From: Clostridia bacterium
GTDB taxonomy: Bacteria; Bacillota; Clostridia; Lachnospirales; Lachnospiraceae
Assembly: GCA_003246295.1 (NCBI GenBank)
Contig: QKAS01000016.1
Coordinates: forward strand, 1-50,958
DNA length: 50,958 nt
Direction: 5' to 3'
Part shown: positions 16,090-24,593 of the stretch, piece after piece
Layout of the letters: each line of letters opens with the position of its first letter
Numbering within the stretch: position 1 is the first letter of the stretch
Notes under the pieces: model-generated
The model's input: the letters and a program-made list of their open reading frames with translations, nothing else
What the model was told of the DNA's origin: nothing
Databases searched by the model: none
Position numbers and translations under genes: made by a program

Positions 16090-17172
16090 ATGAAGACTTA
16101 TTTAGTAACAGGAGGAGCCGGATTTATCGGTTCTAATTACATTCATTATATGTTCCGTAAATATAATGATACCATTCGTATTATCAATGTGGATGCGCTT
16201 ACCTATGCAGGAAATTTGGAAAATCTGAAAGAAGTTGAAAACAAAGAAAACTACACTTTTGTAAAAGCAGATATCTGTGATAAACAGGCAATTGCTAAAA
16301 TATTTGCAGAAAATGAGATTGATCGTGTGGTTCATTTTGCAGCGGAAAGTCATGTTGACAGAAGTATTCGTAATCCTGAAGTATTTGTTCAGACGAATGT
16401 TCTTGGAACACTTGTTATGTTGAACTGTGCAAAAGATGCATGGGAGCTTCCGGATGGAACTTTTAAAGAAGGGAAAAAATTCCTTCATGTTTCGACAGAT
16501 GAAGTATATGGATCTTTAGAGGAAGAAGGAGAATATTTCTACGAGACAACGCCTTATGATCCTCATAGTCCTTATTCAGCAAGTAAGGCTTCATCAGATA
16601 TGCTGGTAAAAGCTTATATGGATACCTATAAATTCCCAGCAAACATCACCAACTGTTCCAATAATTATGGTCCATATCAATTTCCAGAGAAGCTGATTCC
16701 ACTGATCATTAACAATGCACTACAAGGTAAAAAACTTCCGGTATACGGTGATGGTAAGAATGTCAGAGACTGGTTGTATGTGGAAGACCATGCCAAAGCA
16801 ATTGACATGGTACAGGAAAAAGGCCGCCTCTTTGAAACCTATAACATTGGTGGACACAATGAAAAGCAGAATATTGAAATTATTCATATCATCATAGAAA
16901 CACTTCAGGAAATGCTTTCAGAGGGCGATGCCAGAAAAGAACTGGTTTCTAAAGACCTCATTACTTATGTAGAAGACCGTAAGGGGCATGACAGAAGATA
17001 TGCCATTGCACCTGATAAGATCAAAGCAGAAGTAGGCTGGGAACCGGAAACAATGTTCAAAGAAGGAATCAGACTTACCATTAAATGGTTCTTTGAACAT
17101 GAAGACTGGATGAAACATGTCACTAGTGGAGACTATCAGAAGTATTATAATGATATGTATGATGTGAAATAA
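16090..17172 (+). CDS. rfbB: dTDP-glucose 4,6-dehydratase
   Basis: This enzyme converts dTDP-glucose to dTDP-4-keto-6-deoxyglucose, the second step of dTDP-L-rhamnose synthesis in the cytoplasm. The NAD-binding TGGAGFIGSN is at residues 7-16. STDEVYGS carries the catalytic Thr-Asp-Glu, and YSASK holds the Tyr-x3-Lys pair. The length of 360 aa is normal. It follows the GH25 gene by 32 bp with a GGAGG site, and precedes rfbA after a hairpin. The order rfbB-rfbA with GH25 genes on both sides is unusual, but the assignment is secure. Confidence 0.95.
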   Translation: MKTYLVTGGAGFIGSNYIHYMFRKYNDTIRIINVDALTYAGNLENLKEVENKENYTFVKADICDKQAIAKIFAENEIDRVVHFAAESHVDRSIRNPEVFVQTNVLGTLVMLNCAKDAWELPDGTFKEGKKFLHVSTDEVYGSLEEEGEYFYETTPYDPHSPYSASKASSDMLVKAYMDTYKFPANITNCSNNYGPYQFPEKLIPLIINNALQGKKLPVYGDGKNVRDWLYVEDHAKAIDMVQEKGRLFETYNIGGHNEKQNIEIIHIIIETLQEMLSEGDARKELVSKDLITYVEDRKGHDRRYAIAPDKIKAEVGWEPETMFKEGIRLTIKWFFEHEDWMKHVTSGDYQKYYNDMYDVK

Positions 17173-17193
17173 AAAGGGAACGCGAAACGCGCA

Positions 17194-17235
17194 AGGAGAA
17201 GGATTATCATGCTCGCATGAATAAGCCTTCTTTCT
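17194..17235 (+). terminator. Imperfect hairpin between rfbB and rfbA
   Basis: GAAGGATTATCATGC pairs with GCATGAATAAGCCTTC, with one mismatch and one bulged base, and is followed by TTTCTT. It could be a weak terminator or attenuator inside the cluster. Translation resumes at rfbA 51 bp further on. Confidence 0.4.
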
Positions 17236-17285
17236 TGTGTAATGTGGATTCGTTTTAAGAATAGAGAAGTTTTTGGAGGAGCAAA

Positions 17286-18155
17286 ATGAAAGGTATTATT
17301 TTAGCAGGTGGTTCAGGAACCAGATTATATCCATTGACAAAGGCAATTTCAAAGCAGATCATGCCGGTGTATGATAAACCCATGATTTACTATCCTTTAT
17401 CAACATTAATGCTTGCAGGCATCAAGGAAGTTCTGATTATATCAACACCAAGAGATCTTCCTGTATTTGAAGAATTATTTGGAACAGGAGAGCAACTTGG
17501 CCTTCGCATGGAATATGCCGTACAGGAGTCACCAAGAGGACTTGCGGATGCATTTATTATCGGTGCAGAATTCATTGGCTCAGATAGTGTTGCACTTGTA
17601 CTTGGGGATAATATTTTCTATGGTCAGAGTTTTTCAAAAGTCCTGACAGAGGTTGCAAAAAGAGAGAAGGGTGCTACAATCTTTGGCTATTATGTAAGAG
17701 ACCCAAGAGAATATGGTGTTGTTGAGTTTGATCAGGATGGTAAAGCGTTGAGCATTGAAGAAAAGCCTGAAAATCCAAAGAGTAATTATGCAGTGCCAGG
17801 TCTTTATTTTTATGACAATGATGTGGTTGAAATTGCGGCGAATGTAAAACCTTCCGCACGCGGTGAAATAGAAATTACAAGTATCAATAACGAGTATTTA
17901 AGAAGAGGTACCCTGAAAGTAGAAACACTTGGAAGAGGGTTTGCTTGGCTGGATACGGGAAGTCATGATATGTTGCTGGATGCAGCTGATTTTGTGGCGG
18001 CATTCCAGAAAAGACAGGGACTTTATATTTCCTGTATTGAAGAAATTGCTTATAAAAAAGGATTTATCAGTAAGGAACAGCTGATTGAACTCGCACAGCC
18101 GCTGATGAAAACGGATTATGGTAAATACTTATTAGAGGTTGCAAATGGACTCTAA
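17286..18155 (+). CDS. rfbA: Glucose-1-phosphate thymidylyltransferase
   Basis: This enzyme makes dTDP-glucose from dTTP and glucose-1-phosphate, the first step of dTDP-rhamnose synthesis. The nucleotidyltransferase signature [11 protein letters not shown] is at residues 8-18. DNIFYG carries the metal-binding Asp, and [19 protein letters not shown] is the family's sugar-phosphate-binding stretch. The length of 289 aa matches RmlA. GGAGG at 17275-17279 sets the start. Its last 11 bp overlap the following GH25 gene. Glucose-1-phosphate would come from the phosphoglucomutase encoded at 28702. Confidence 0.95.
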   Translation: MKGIILAGGSGTRLYPLTKAISKQIMPVYDKPMIYYPLSTLMLAGIKEVLIISTPRDLPVFEELFGTGEQLGLRMEYAVQESPRGLADAFIIGAEFIGSDSVALVLGDNIFYGQSFSKVLTEVAKREKGATIFGYYVRDPREYGVVEFDQDGKALSIEEKPENPKSNYAVPGLYFYDNDVVEIAANVKPSARGEIEITSINNEYLRRGTLKVETLGRGFAWLDTGSHDMLLDAADFVAAFQKRQGLYISCIEEIAYKKGFISKEQLIELAQPLMKTDYGKYLLEVANGL

Positions 18156-19416
18156 ACTTAAGTGGAAGATTTTCCTCTTATTTTTTCTTTTTATAATTGG
18201 CATGCTGGTCATTGTATTCATTGCTAATTATGATAAACTTGCTGCACGCTTTGCTTTTTCAGGCACAGAAGCGGACTTGGCAGAGGAAGATATCATAACA
18301 GCGAATGAAGAAGGACTTTCTGATTTTTTAAAGGATGAAACATTTTTTGATCGCGATGCTTCAAGTGGATTTCAATCCCTGGAAGGTCAGAATAGTTTGT
18401 ATGATCTTCTTGTGACATCGGTTGAGAAGGATCTTAGAATTAAAATTGTTGATGTTCTTGGAGAACCAGTATCCGGACAGGCATTCTATGTTACATTACA
18501 GGGTGAAGGTATGGACGCTAAGGAAGCGTCAGGTGTGGTATATAAAGATCTTGACCAGGATGGAATCATTTATATTGGGGGACTTCAGGCAGGGGAATAC
18601 TATGTGTCTCTGAATCAGGAAGATGCCAGTGTTTCTAATTCCAGGATCAGGGTTGCGGTCAGAGATAAAGTCGAATATACTGTTATCAATGATATTTCCT
18701 ATCTGATCAGATCAGAAGAAGAAGTTGATCCAACGGTAGAAGACACAGAAGAAAAAGGAGCGATTTCTGAGGCAGATACAACGCAGATCACAACGCCGTT
18801 TTTGTCTGAAACGACTGAGTTTGGAATAGATGTATCCAAATGGAATAAAGAGATTGACTGGCAAAAAGTAAAAGAGACTGGTGTGAAGTATGCGATTATC
18901 AGATGTGGCTATCGCGGGTCAAGCTCCGGATATTTAATAGAAGATCCATATTTTCAAAAAAATATAAAAGGTGCCACAGAAGCAGGTATTAAAGTCGGGC
19001 TATATTTTTTTACACAGGCTGTGTCTGAAGTAGAGGCAGTAGAAGAAGCATCGATGGCAGTTGCTTTGTGTGATCAGTACAAGCTGGATTATCCGATTTT
19101 TATTGATTCTGAAGGTGCTGGAGGAAACGGAAGAGCCGATTATATTGATAAAGAGACCAGAACAGCGGCCTGCAAGGCATTTTGTGAGACCATCAGTAAT
19201 TCAGGATATGCAGCGGGTGTTTATGCAAGTAAGAACTGGTTACTACAAAATCTAACTGCATCAGAACTGGAAGGGTATGCAGTCTGGCTTGCAGAATACA
19301 AGGCAGAAGCAACTTATAGCGGAGACTATCACATGTGGCAATATACTTCGGATGGAGCCATTGATGGGATTGAAGGCAGGGTGGATCTAAACGTAAGTTA
19401 TCTTGTGTCAGAATAA
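18145..19416 (+). CDS. Membrane-anchored GH25 muramidase with SpaA-like domain
   Basis: A 423-aa paralogue of the 1023-aa protein, without Big_2 repeats. One membrane helix lies at residues 5-27. A SpaA-like domain begins at [13 protein letters not shown], matching TSVEKDLKIKFVN in the larger protein. The GH25 domain starts at [11 protein letters not shown], with catalytic acids in GIDVSKW and PIFIDSEG. I use ATG 18145 because AGAGG at 18134-18138 precedes it; an in-frame TTG at 18139 is possible. It overlaps rfbA and precedes rfbC, so it is translated with rhamnose-precursor enzymes. That suggests wall remodelling tied to glycan attachment. Confidence 0.88.
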   Translation: MDSKLKWKIFLLFFLFIIGMLVIVFIANYDKLAARFAFSGTEADLAEEDIITANEEGLSDFLKDETFFDRDASSGFQSLEGQNSLYDLLVTSVEKDLRIKIVDVLGEPVSGQAFYVTLQGEGMDAKEASGVVYKDLDQDGIIYIGGLQAGEYYVSLNQEDASVSNSRIRVAVRDKVEYTVINDISYLIRSEEEVDPTVEDTEEKGAISEADTTQITTPFLSETTEFGIDVSKWNKEIDWQKVKETGVKYAIIRCGYRGSSSGYLIEDPYFQKNIKGATEAGIKVGLYFFTQAVSEVEAVEEASMAVALCDQYKLDYPIFIDSEGAGGNGRADYIDKETRTAACKAFCETISNSGYAAGVYASKNWLLQNLTASELEGYAVWLAEYKAEATYSGDYHMWQYTSDGAIDGIEGRVDLNVSYLVSE

Positions 19417-19466
19417 ATTTTATGAATTAAATTTGAGAACATACGAGTAAGGAGACAATGAACTAA

Positions 19467-20042
19467 ATGGGCAAAATTACAGTCGAAACATGTCAGGTAG
19501 CTGGAATAGAAATAGAAGGATTAAAAATCATTACTCCATCTGTATTTGGTGACGAACGCGGATATTTTATGGAGACTTATAACTATAATGATTTCAAAGA
19601 AGCAGGGATAGATCAGGTATTTGTTCAGGACAACCAATCAGCATCAAAAAAGGGAGTGTTGCGAGGCCTTCATTTTCAGATACATTTTCCACAAGACAAG
19701 CTGGTTCGCGTGGTAAGCGGTGAAGTATACGATGTTGCTGTGGATTTGAGAGAGGGTTCGAAAACATTTGGAAAATGGTTTGGTGTTCATTTATCGGCTG
19801 AGAATAAAAAGCAGTTTTTTATTCCGAAAAATTTTGCACATGGATTTTTGGTACTTTCTGATTACGCCGAATTCGCTTATAAATGTACTGATTTTTATCA
19901 TGCAAATGATGAAGGTGGATTATTATGGAACGATCCGGAAATTGGTGTAACATGGCCAATTGAAGATGGAATGGAATTAACAATATCAGATAAGGATACA
20001 AAATGGGAAGGCATCCGTGCCTATAAAAAGGAACAATTATGA
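19467..20042 (+). CDS. rfbC: dTDP-4-dehydrorhamnose 3,5-epimerase
   Basis: This cupin-fold epimerase catalyses the third step of dTDP-L-rhamnose synthesis. It shows FGDERGYFMETYN, the substrate-binding QDNQSASKKGVLRGLHFQ (with the catalytic His) and IPKNFAHGFLVLSDYAEF. The length of 191 aa is normal. Its stop overlaps the start of the ABC permease gene (ATGA at 20039-20042), so precursor synthesis is coupled to the exporter. The reductase gene rfbD, needed to finish dTDP-rhamnose, is not in this window. Confidence 0.93.
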   Translation: MGKITVETCQVAGIEIEGLKIITPSVFGDERGYFMETYNYNDFKEAGIDQVFVQDNQSASKKGVLRGLHFQIHFPQDKLVRVVSGEVYDVAVDLREGSKTFGKWFGVHLSAENKKQFFIPKNFAHGFLVLSDYAEFAYKCTDFYHANDEGGLLWNDPEIGVTWPIEDGMELTISDKDTKWEGIRAYKKEQL

Positions 20043-21043
20043 TACAGAAATCTGACAAAACGAAACGCTTGTGGATTGGCATAGTATTGCTGGTTTCGAT
20101 CATTGCAATGGCAATCATCATTATACACCACAATCCACTCGCAATTCAGTCTGAGGAAATAACGAAAAAAGTAATTGCATGTGCACTGATTATTGTAGCG
20201 AATCTTATGTTTATTCGCCTCTATGATAAAGTAATCATTTTACCAATTGAGTTATTTCAAAACAGAAAATTAATCTGGAAGCTGTCTGTGAATGACTTTA
20301 AAACAAGGTATGCAGGTTCTTATCTTGGTATGGTGTGGGCCTTCGTCCAGCCGATAGTAACCATTTTGATGTATTGGTTTGTATTTGGTCAGTTTATGGG
20401 GCAGAACAAGGCAAGCCTTCTTGGCGGAGGACTTGAAGTTCCTTATGTACTTTATCTGACAGCAGGTCTGATTCCTTGGTTTTTCTTTACAGAAGCACTA
20501 ACAAATGGAACGACCGCATTACTGGAGTATAACTATCTGGTGAAAAAAGTTGTGTTTAAAATAAGTATTCTGCCTATTATTAAGATTGTGGCAGCAAGTT
20601 TTATACACGGCTTTTTTGTGCTGTTCTTGCTTATTCTATGTGCTGTTGGTTATGGATATTACCCAGATGTGTATACCATTCAATTGTTATATTACAGTTT
20701 TTGTCTGTTTATATTTGTGCTAGGATTAAGTTATGCAACATGTTCCATTGTGATTTTTTTCAGGGATCTGACGCAGATTATATCTATTATTTTACAGGTT
20801 GGGATGTGGGGCACACCGATTTTATGGCAGTTGAACCAGGCACCAGAGGCGTTACAAATTATTTTTAAGCTGAATCCGGTCTATTATATTGTGAATGGCT
20901 ATCGCAGTGCTTTGTTTGAGAAGCAATGGTTTTATGAAGATTTCTACTCCACAATGTATTTTTGGATAGTAACAGTTGTTATTTTTGGAGTTGGAGCTTT
21001 AATCTTTAAGCGTTTAAAAGTACATTTTGCAGATGTGCTATAG
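20039..21043 (+). CDS. Polysaccharide ABC exporter permease (Wzm/TagG family)
   Basis: This membrane subunit of an ABC exporter moves a lipid-linked glycan across the membrane. The ABC2-type core starts at LIWKLSVNDFKTRYAGSYLG and includes WAFVQPIVTILMYWFVFG and LTAGLIPWFFFTEAL, all typical of TagG, Wzm and RfbD-type permeases. Ahead of it are two extra N-terminal hydrophobic segments (about residues 12-28 and 44-60), making it longer (334 aa) than the usual 260-280 aa. The ATPase gene follows 15 bp later. The extra helices are a feature seen in some Clostridia; their role is unknown. Confidence 0.88.
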   Translation: MIQKSDKTKRLWIGIVLLVSIIAMAIIIIHHNPLAIQSEEITKKVIACALIIVANLMFIRLYDKVIILPIELFQNRKLIWKLSVNDFKTRYAGSYLGMVWAFVQPIVTILMYWFVFGQFMGQNKASLLGGGLEVPYVLYLTAGLIPWFFFTEALTNGTTALLEYNYLVKKVVFKISILPIIKIVAASFIHGFFVLFLLILCAVGYGYYPDVYTIQLLYYSFCLFIFVLGLSYATCSIVIFFRDLTQIISIILQVGMWGTPILWQLNQAPEALQIIFKLNPVYYIVNGYRSALFEKQWFYEDFYSTMYFWIVTVVIFGVGALIFKRLKVHFADVL

Positions 21044-21058
21044 AATACGAGGACGGAT

Positions 21059-22510
21059 ATGAAGAAAGAGTGTAAAATCGATACAGAGAAGTATGTGAAG
21101 GAAGAAAGACATGAAGGGCGTTCTGCGGATAAAGTTGCAATTCATGTGGATCATCTGAGTAAAATGTATAAATTGTACGAAAACCCAATGGACCGCTTAA
21201 AAGAGTCTCTGGGTTTATCAAGAAAGAAAAAATACAGAGAGCATTTTGCACTCAGTGAAGTTGATATCACAATTAAGCAAGGTGAGTGTATTGGAATTAT
21301 CGGGACAAATGGTTCTGGAAAATCAACCATATTAAAAATAATAACAGGTGTTCTTAATCCTACATTTGGAAATGTTACAGTCAATGGAAGAATCTCTGCA
21401 CTTCTTGAACTTGGTGCAGGATTTAACATGGAGTACACGGGGCTGGAAAATGTCTATCTGAATGGAACCATGATAGGTTTTAGTAAAGAAGAAATTGATG
21501 CAAAACTAGAATCCATTTTAGAGTTTGCAGACATCGGTGATTTTGTACATCAGCCAGTGAAAACCTACTCCAGCGGTATGTTTGTGCGGTTGGCATTTGC
21601 TGTTGCGATTAATATCGAACCAGAAATCCTGATTGTAGATGAAGCATTATCTGTTGGTGATGTATTCTTTCAGGCGAAGTGTTATCACAAGTTTGAAGAA
21701 TTCAAAGAGATGGGCAAGACTATCATTTTTGTTAGTCATGATCTGAGCAGTATCAGTAAATACTGTGACAGAGTTGTTTTATTAAATCATGGGATCAAGC
21801 TGGGAGAAGGAACACCAAAAGAGATGATAGATGCCTACAAGCGTGTTCTGGTAGGACAATATGTTGTAGAGGAAGAGACACAGGGAAATCTATTAGAAGA
21901 TCCAGACTTGGTTGCCGCTGCGGTGAAAGAATCAAAGACATTGGAATATGGAAGCAAGCAGGCTGAAATTATAGAATGTTACATAACAGATGACAGTGGA
22001 GTAAAAACAACAGCTGTTATGAAAAGCGAAGAATTCACTGTGAATATGAAAGTATTATTTCGTGAGACAGTTCCAGCACCTATTTTTGCATTTTCCATTA
22101 AAGATATCAAAGGAACTGAAATAACAGGTACCAATACCATGTTTGAAAAAGTATTTCCTAGTTCTTCAAAAGAGGGTGAGATCAAAGAAATTACTTTCCG
22201 ACAGAAAATGCAGCTTCAGGGCGGCGAGTATTTGTTATCACTTGGGGTGACAGGGTATGAAGGTGATGACTTTAAGGTATACCATAGACTATATGATGCC
22301 ATTAACATTACTGTAATTTCTGATAAGAACACGGTCGGATTTTATGATTGTATGTCAAATGTCAGTATTAATGAATATAACATTAAAGTGAATCAAAATG
22401 ATCATATAAAAAATGAAGATATAAATGATAATAAGAACGATAACAATAAGAAAAATGACGAAGACAGTAAATCAAATGATAAGATTATAGAGTATAAGGC
22501 GAATGCCTGA
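21059..22510 (+). CDS. Polysaccharide ABC exporter ATPase with C-terminal glycan-binding domain (Wzt/TagH type)
   Basis: Partner of the preceding permease, 483 aa. The NBD (about residues 25-260) has Walker A GTNGSGKST, signature YSSGMFVRLAFA and Walker B ILIVDEALSVGD. A second domain (about 295-435) resembles Wzt_C, the beta-sandwich that in E. coli O8/O9a recognises the modified end of a finished chain. The last 45 residues are an Asn/Asp/Lys-rich disordered tail encoded by very AT-rich DNA. The next gene encodes a methyltransferase-kinase-like protein of the type that makes such end caps, which supports chain-length sensing before export. Confidence 0.88.
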   Translation: MKKECKIDTEKYVKEERHEGRSADKVAIHVDHLSKMYKLYENPMDRLKESLGLSRKKKYREHFALSEVDITIKQGECIGIIGTNGSGKSTILKIITGVLNPTFGNVTVNGRISALLELGAGFNMEYTGLENVYLNGTMIGFSKEEIDAKLESILEFADIGDFVHQPVKTYSSGMFVRLAFAVAINIEPEILIVDEALSVGDVFFQAKCYHKFEEFKEMGKTIIFVSHDLSSISKYCDRVVLLNHGIKLGEGTPKEMIDAYKRVLVGQYVVEEETQGNLLEDPDLVAAAVKESKTLEYGSKQAEIIECYITDDSGVKTTAVMKSEEFTVNMKVLFRETVPAPIFAFSIKDIKGTEITGTNTMFEKVFPSSSKEGEIKEITFRQKMQLQGGEYLLSLGVTGYEGDDFKVYHRLYDAINITVISDKNTVGFYDCMSNVSINEYNIKVNQNDHIKNEDINDNKNDNNKKNDEDSKSNDKIIEYKANA

Positions 22511-22523
22511 GAATGAGGTTTGT

Positions 22524-24593
22524 ATGGCAGAAATGAAACAAGAATACATAGGCAAGATCAAACTTGATTATACATATTACCCAGGCGAAGATTTTTATTG
22601 CGATGGAACTGTTGAGGATGAATTACTTTCTATTGTTTCGAATCATGAAAAGAAGGAGTTTCAATCCATAATAGAAGAACGTTCAGACTGGCCAGTACTT
22701 TATCACTTGTCACCGTTACGGGAAAACATTGTAGACTGGATGCCAATTGAACCGGATGCAAAAGTTCTTGAGATTGGATCTGGATGCGGGGCAATCACAG
22801 GTTGTCTTTCCAAAAAGTGTGGAACACTGACCTGCGTTGATTTGTCAAAAAAACGCAGTACAATCAATGCATATAAGAATAAAGAATGTGATAATGTTAC
22901 CATTTATGTTGGTAATTTCAAAGATATTGAGCCTTCCCTTGACCATGATTATGATTATATTTTTTTAATTGGCGTATTTGAGTATGGACAGGGTTACATT
23001 GGAGGCGATCGTCCATATGAAGAGTTTATGGGCATTATGCTAAAGCACCTAAAGCAAAATGGAAGACTTGCGATTGCCATTGAAAATAAGTATGGTCTGA
23101 AATATTTTGCTGGTTGCAGAGAGGATCATCTTGGAGATTATTTCTCGGGAATTGAAGATTATCCAAATGGTGGAGGCGTCAGAACTTTTTCTAGAAATGG
23201 GATGATTAGAATTTTACAGGAAAATCAGGTGAGCGATTATTCTTTTTATTATCCATATCCTGATTATAAATTTCCAACTTCTATTTATTCAGACGATTAT
23301 TTGCCGAAAGTAGGAGAACTTTCGACGAATTTCAGAAATTTCGACAGAGACAGAATGTTGTTGTTTGATGAGAAAAATGCGTTTGATGGCTTGATAAAAG
23401 ACGGTATGTTCCAAGAATTCTCTAATTCATTCATGGTTGTGACTGGTCCGGAAATGAACATTAAATATTCCAAGTTCTCTAACGATCGGGCAGATCAGTT
23501 TGCAATTAGAACAGATATCAGCTTTGAACCTAATGCGGGCTGGTATGTTGATAAAATTCCAATGACAGAGGATGCAAAGGCACATGTTGCTTCTATTGCG
23601 ACAGCATATGAGCTTTTGAAAGAAAGATTTGAAGGAAGTAAAATTGAAATTAACAAATGTTTTCCAGTAGCATCAGGACTTCGTTTTGAATTTACCGGTG
23701 GTGTAAGTCTGGAAGAAATGTTTGATCATTTATTAGACCGTAAGGATGAAGAAGGATTTTTGGCTTTATTTCAGGAATATTTGAAAACCATAAGCTATCG
23801 AAGCGAAATGCCGGTATCAGACTTTGATTTGATTTTTTCTAATATACTGGTAGAAAATGATACATGGAATGTGATTGATTACGAATGGACATTTGGGAAA
23901 ACAATACCGCCAAGAGAACTTGCTTACAGAGCTTATTACTGTTATACACTTGGAGCAGAAAAAAGAAGGAAATTCGTTGAAAAACAAGTATTAGAACTTC
24001 TTCAGCTATCAGAAACAGAGGCAAAAAAACTACAGGAAGAAGAACGTGAATTTCAGGCTTATGTGACAGGGGAAAGAATCCCGATGGGAGAACTTAGAAA
24101 CCTGTTAGGATTTGAAATGCTGGCTCCGCAGGTTTGGGAGGCAAAATATAAAGATGATAATCATAAGTTGCGCGTTCAGGTCTATGAAGATACAGGAAGT
24201 GGCTTTTCGGAATCTGTTTCTTATTTTCTAAAAAACCCATATCAGAATGATGGAACAGGAGTCATTGAGCTTGATGTGTCAGAAGACGTTGTAGTATTGC
24301 GCGTGGATCCTATGTTGGACAGCTGCATCGTAACAATAGATGCATTAAACTGGAATCAGGAGAGTATCCTGGCAAAGAGTAAAAGAATCAGTACAAACGG
24401 AATCAGATATGGTGAGGATACGTTTGTGTTTGAAACAAAAGATCCTAATATTAATATCGATCTTCATGGGCTGGAGCATAAAGGATCCAATAAACTGACA
24501 TTAAAACTTACTGTAAGCAGAGTATCAGAAAAGAATGCACATGCATTTAAGAAAAATTCTAAATTTTGGTTAGGAAAAGACACGAATGCTTGA
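22524..24593 (+). CDS. SAM methyltransferase fused to kinase-like domain (WbdD-like chain terminator)
   Basis: The 689-aa protein opens with a class I SAM methyltransferase, with motif I VLEIGSGCGA at residues 81-90 and post-I LTCVDLSKKRS. From about 330 to 490 there is a region with a kinase-like catalytic loop, DLIFSNILV (Asp-x4-Asn), followed by VIDYEW. This matches the layout of aminoglycoside-phosphotransferase/choline-kinase folds. A beta-rich C-terminal domain follows. Methyltransferase plus kinase in one protein beside a Wzt with a C-terminal domain is the arrangement of WbdD, which caps and stops O-antigen chains. The kinase reading is mine and less sure than the methyltransferase. 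I take ATG 22524, after TGAGG at 22514-22518; ATG 22503 is an alternative. It overlaps the next gene by 8 bp. Confidence 0.75.
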   Translation: MAEMKQEYIGKIKLDYTYYPGEDFYCDGTVEDELLSIVSNHEKKEFQSIIEERSDWPVLYHLSPLRENIVDWMPIEPDAKVLEIGSGCGAITGCLSKKCGTLTCVDLSKKRSTINAYKNKECDNVTIYVGNFKDIEPSLDHDYDYIFLIGVFEYGQGYIGGDRPYEEFMGIMLKHLKQNGRLAIAIENKYGLKYFAGCREDHLGDYFSGIEDYPNGGGVRTFSRNGMIRILQENQVSDYSFYYPYPDYKFPTSIYSDDYLPKVGELSTNFRNFDRDRMLLFDEKNAFDGLIKDGMFQEFSNSFMVVTGPEMNIKYSKFSNDRADQFAIRTDISFEPNAGWYVDKIPMTEDAKAHVASIATAYELLKERFEGSKIEINKCFPVASGLRFEFTGGVSLEEMFDHLLDRKDEEGFLALFQEYLKTISYRSEMPVSDFDLIFSNILVENDTWNVIDYEWTFGKTIPPRELAYRAYYCYTLGAEKRRKFVEKQVLELLQLSETEAKKLQEEEREFQAYVTGERIPMGELRNLLGFEMLAPQVWEAKYKDDNHKLRVQVYEDTGSGFSESVSYFLKNPYQNDGTGVIELDVSEDVVVLRVDPMLDSCIVTIDALNWNQESILAKSKRISTNGIRYGEDTFVFETKDPNINIDLHGLEHKGSNKLTLKLTVSRVSEKNAHAFKKNSKFWLGKDTNA

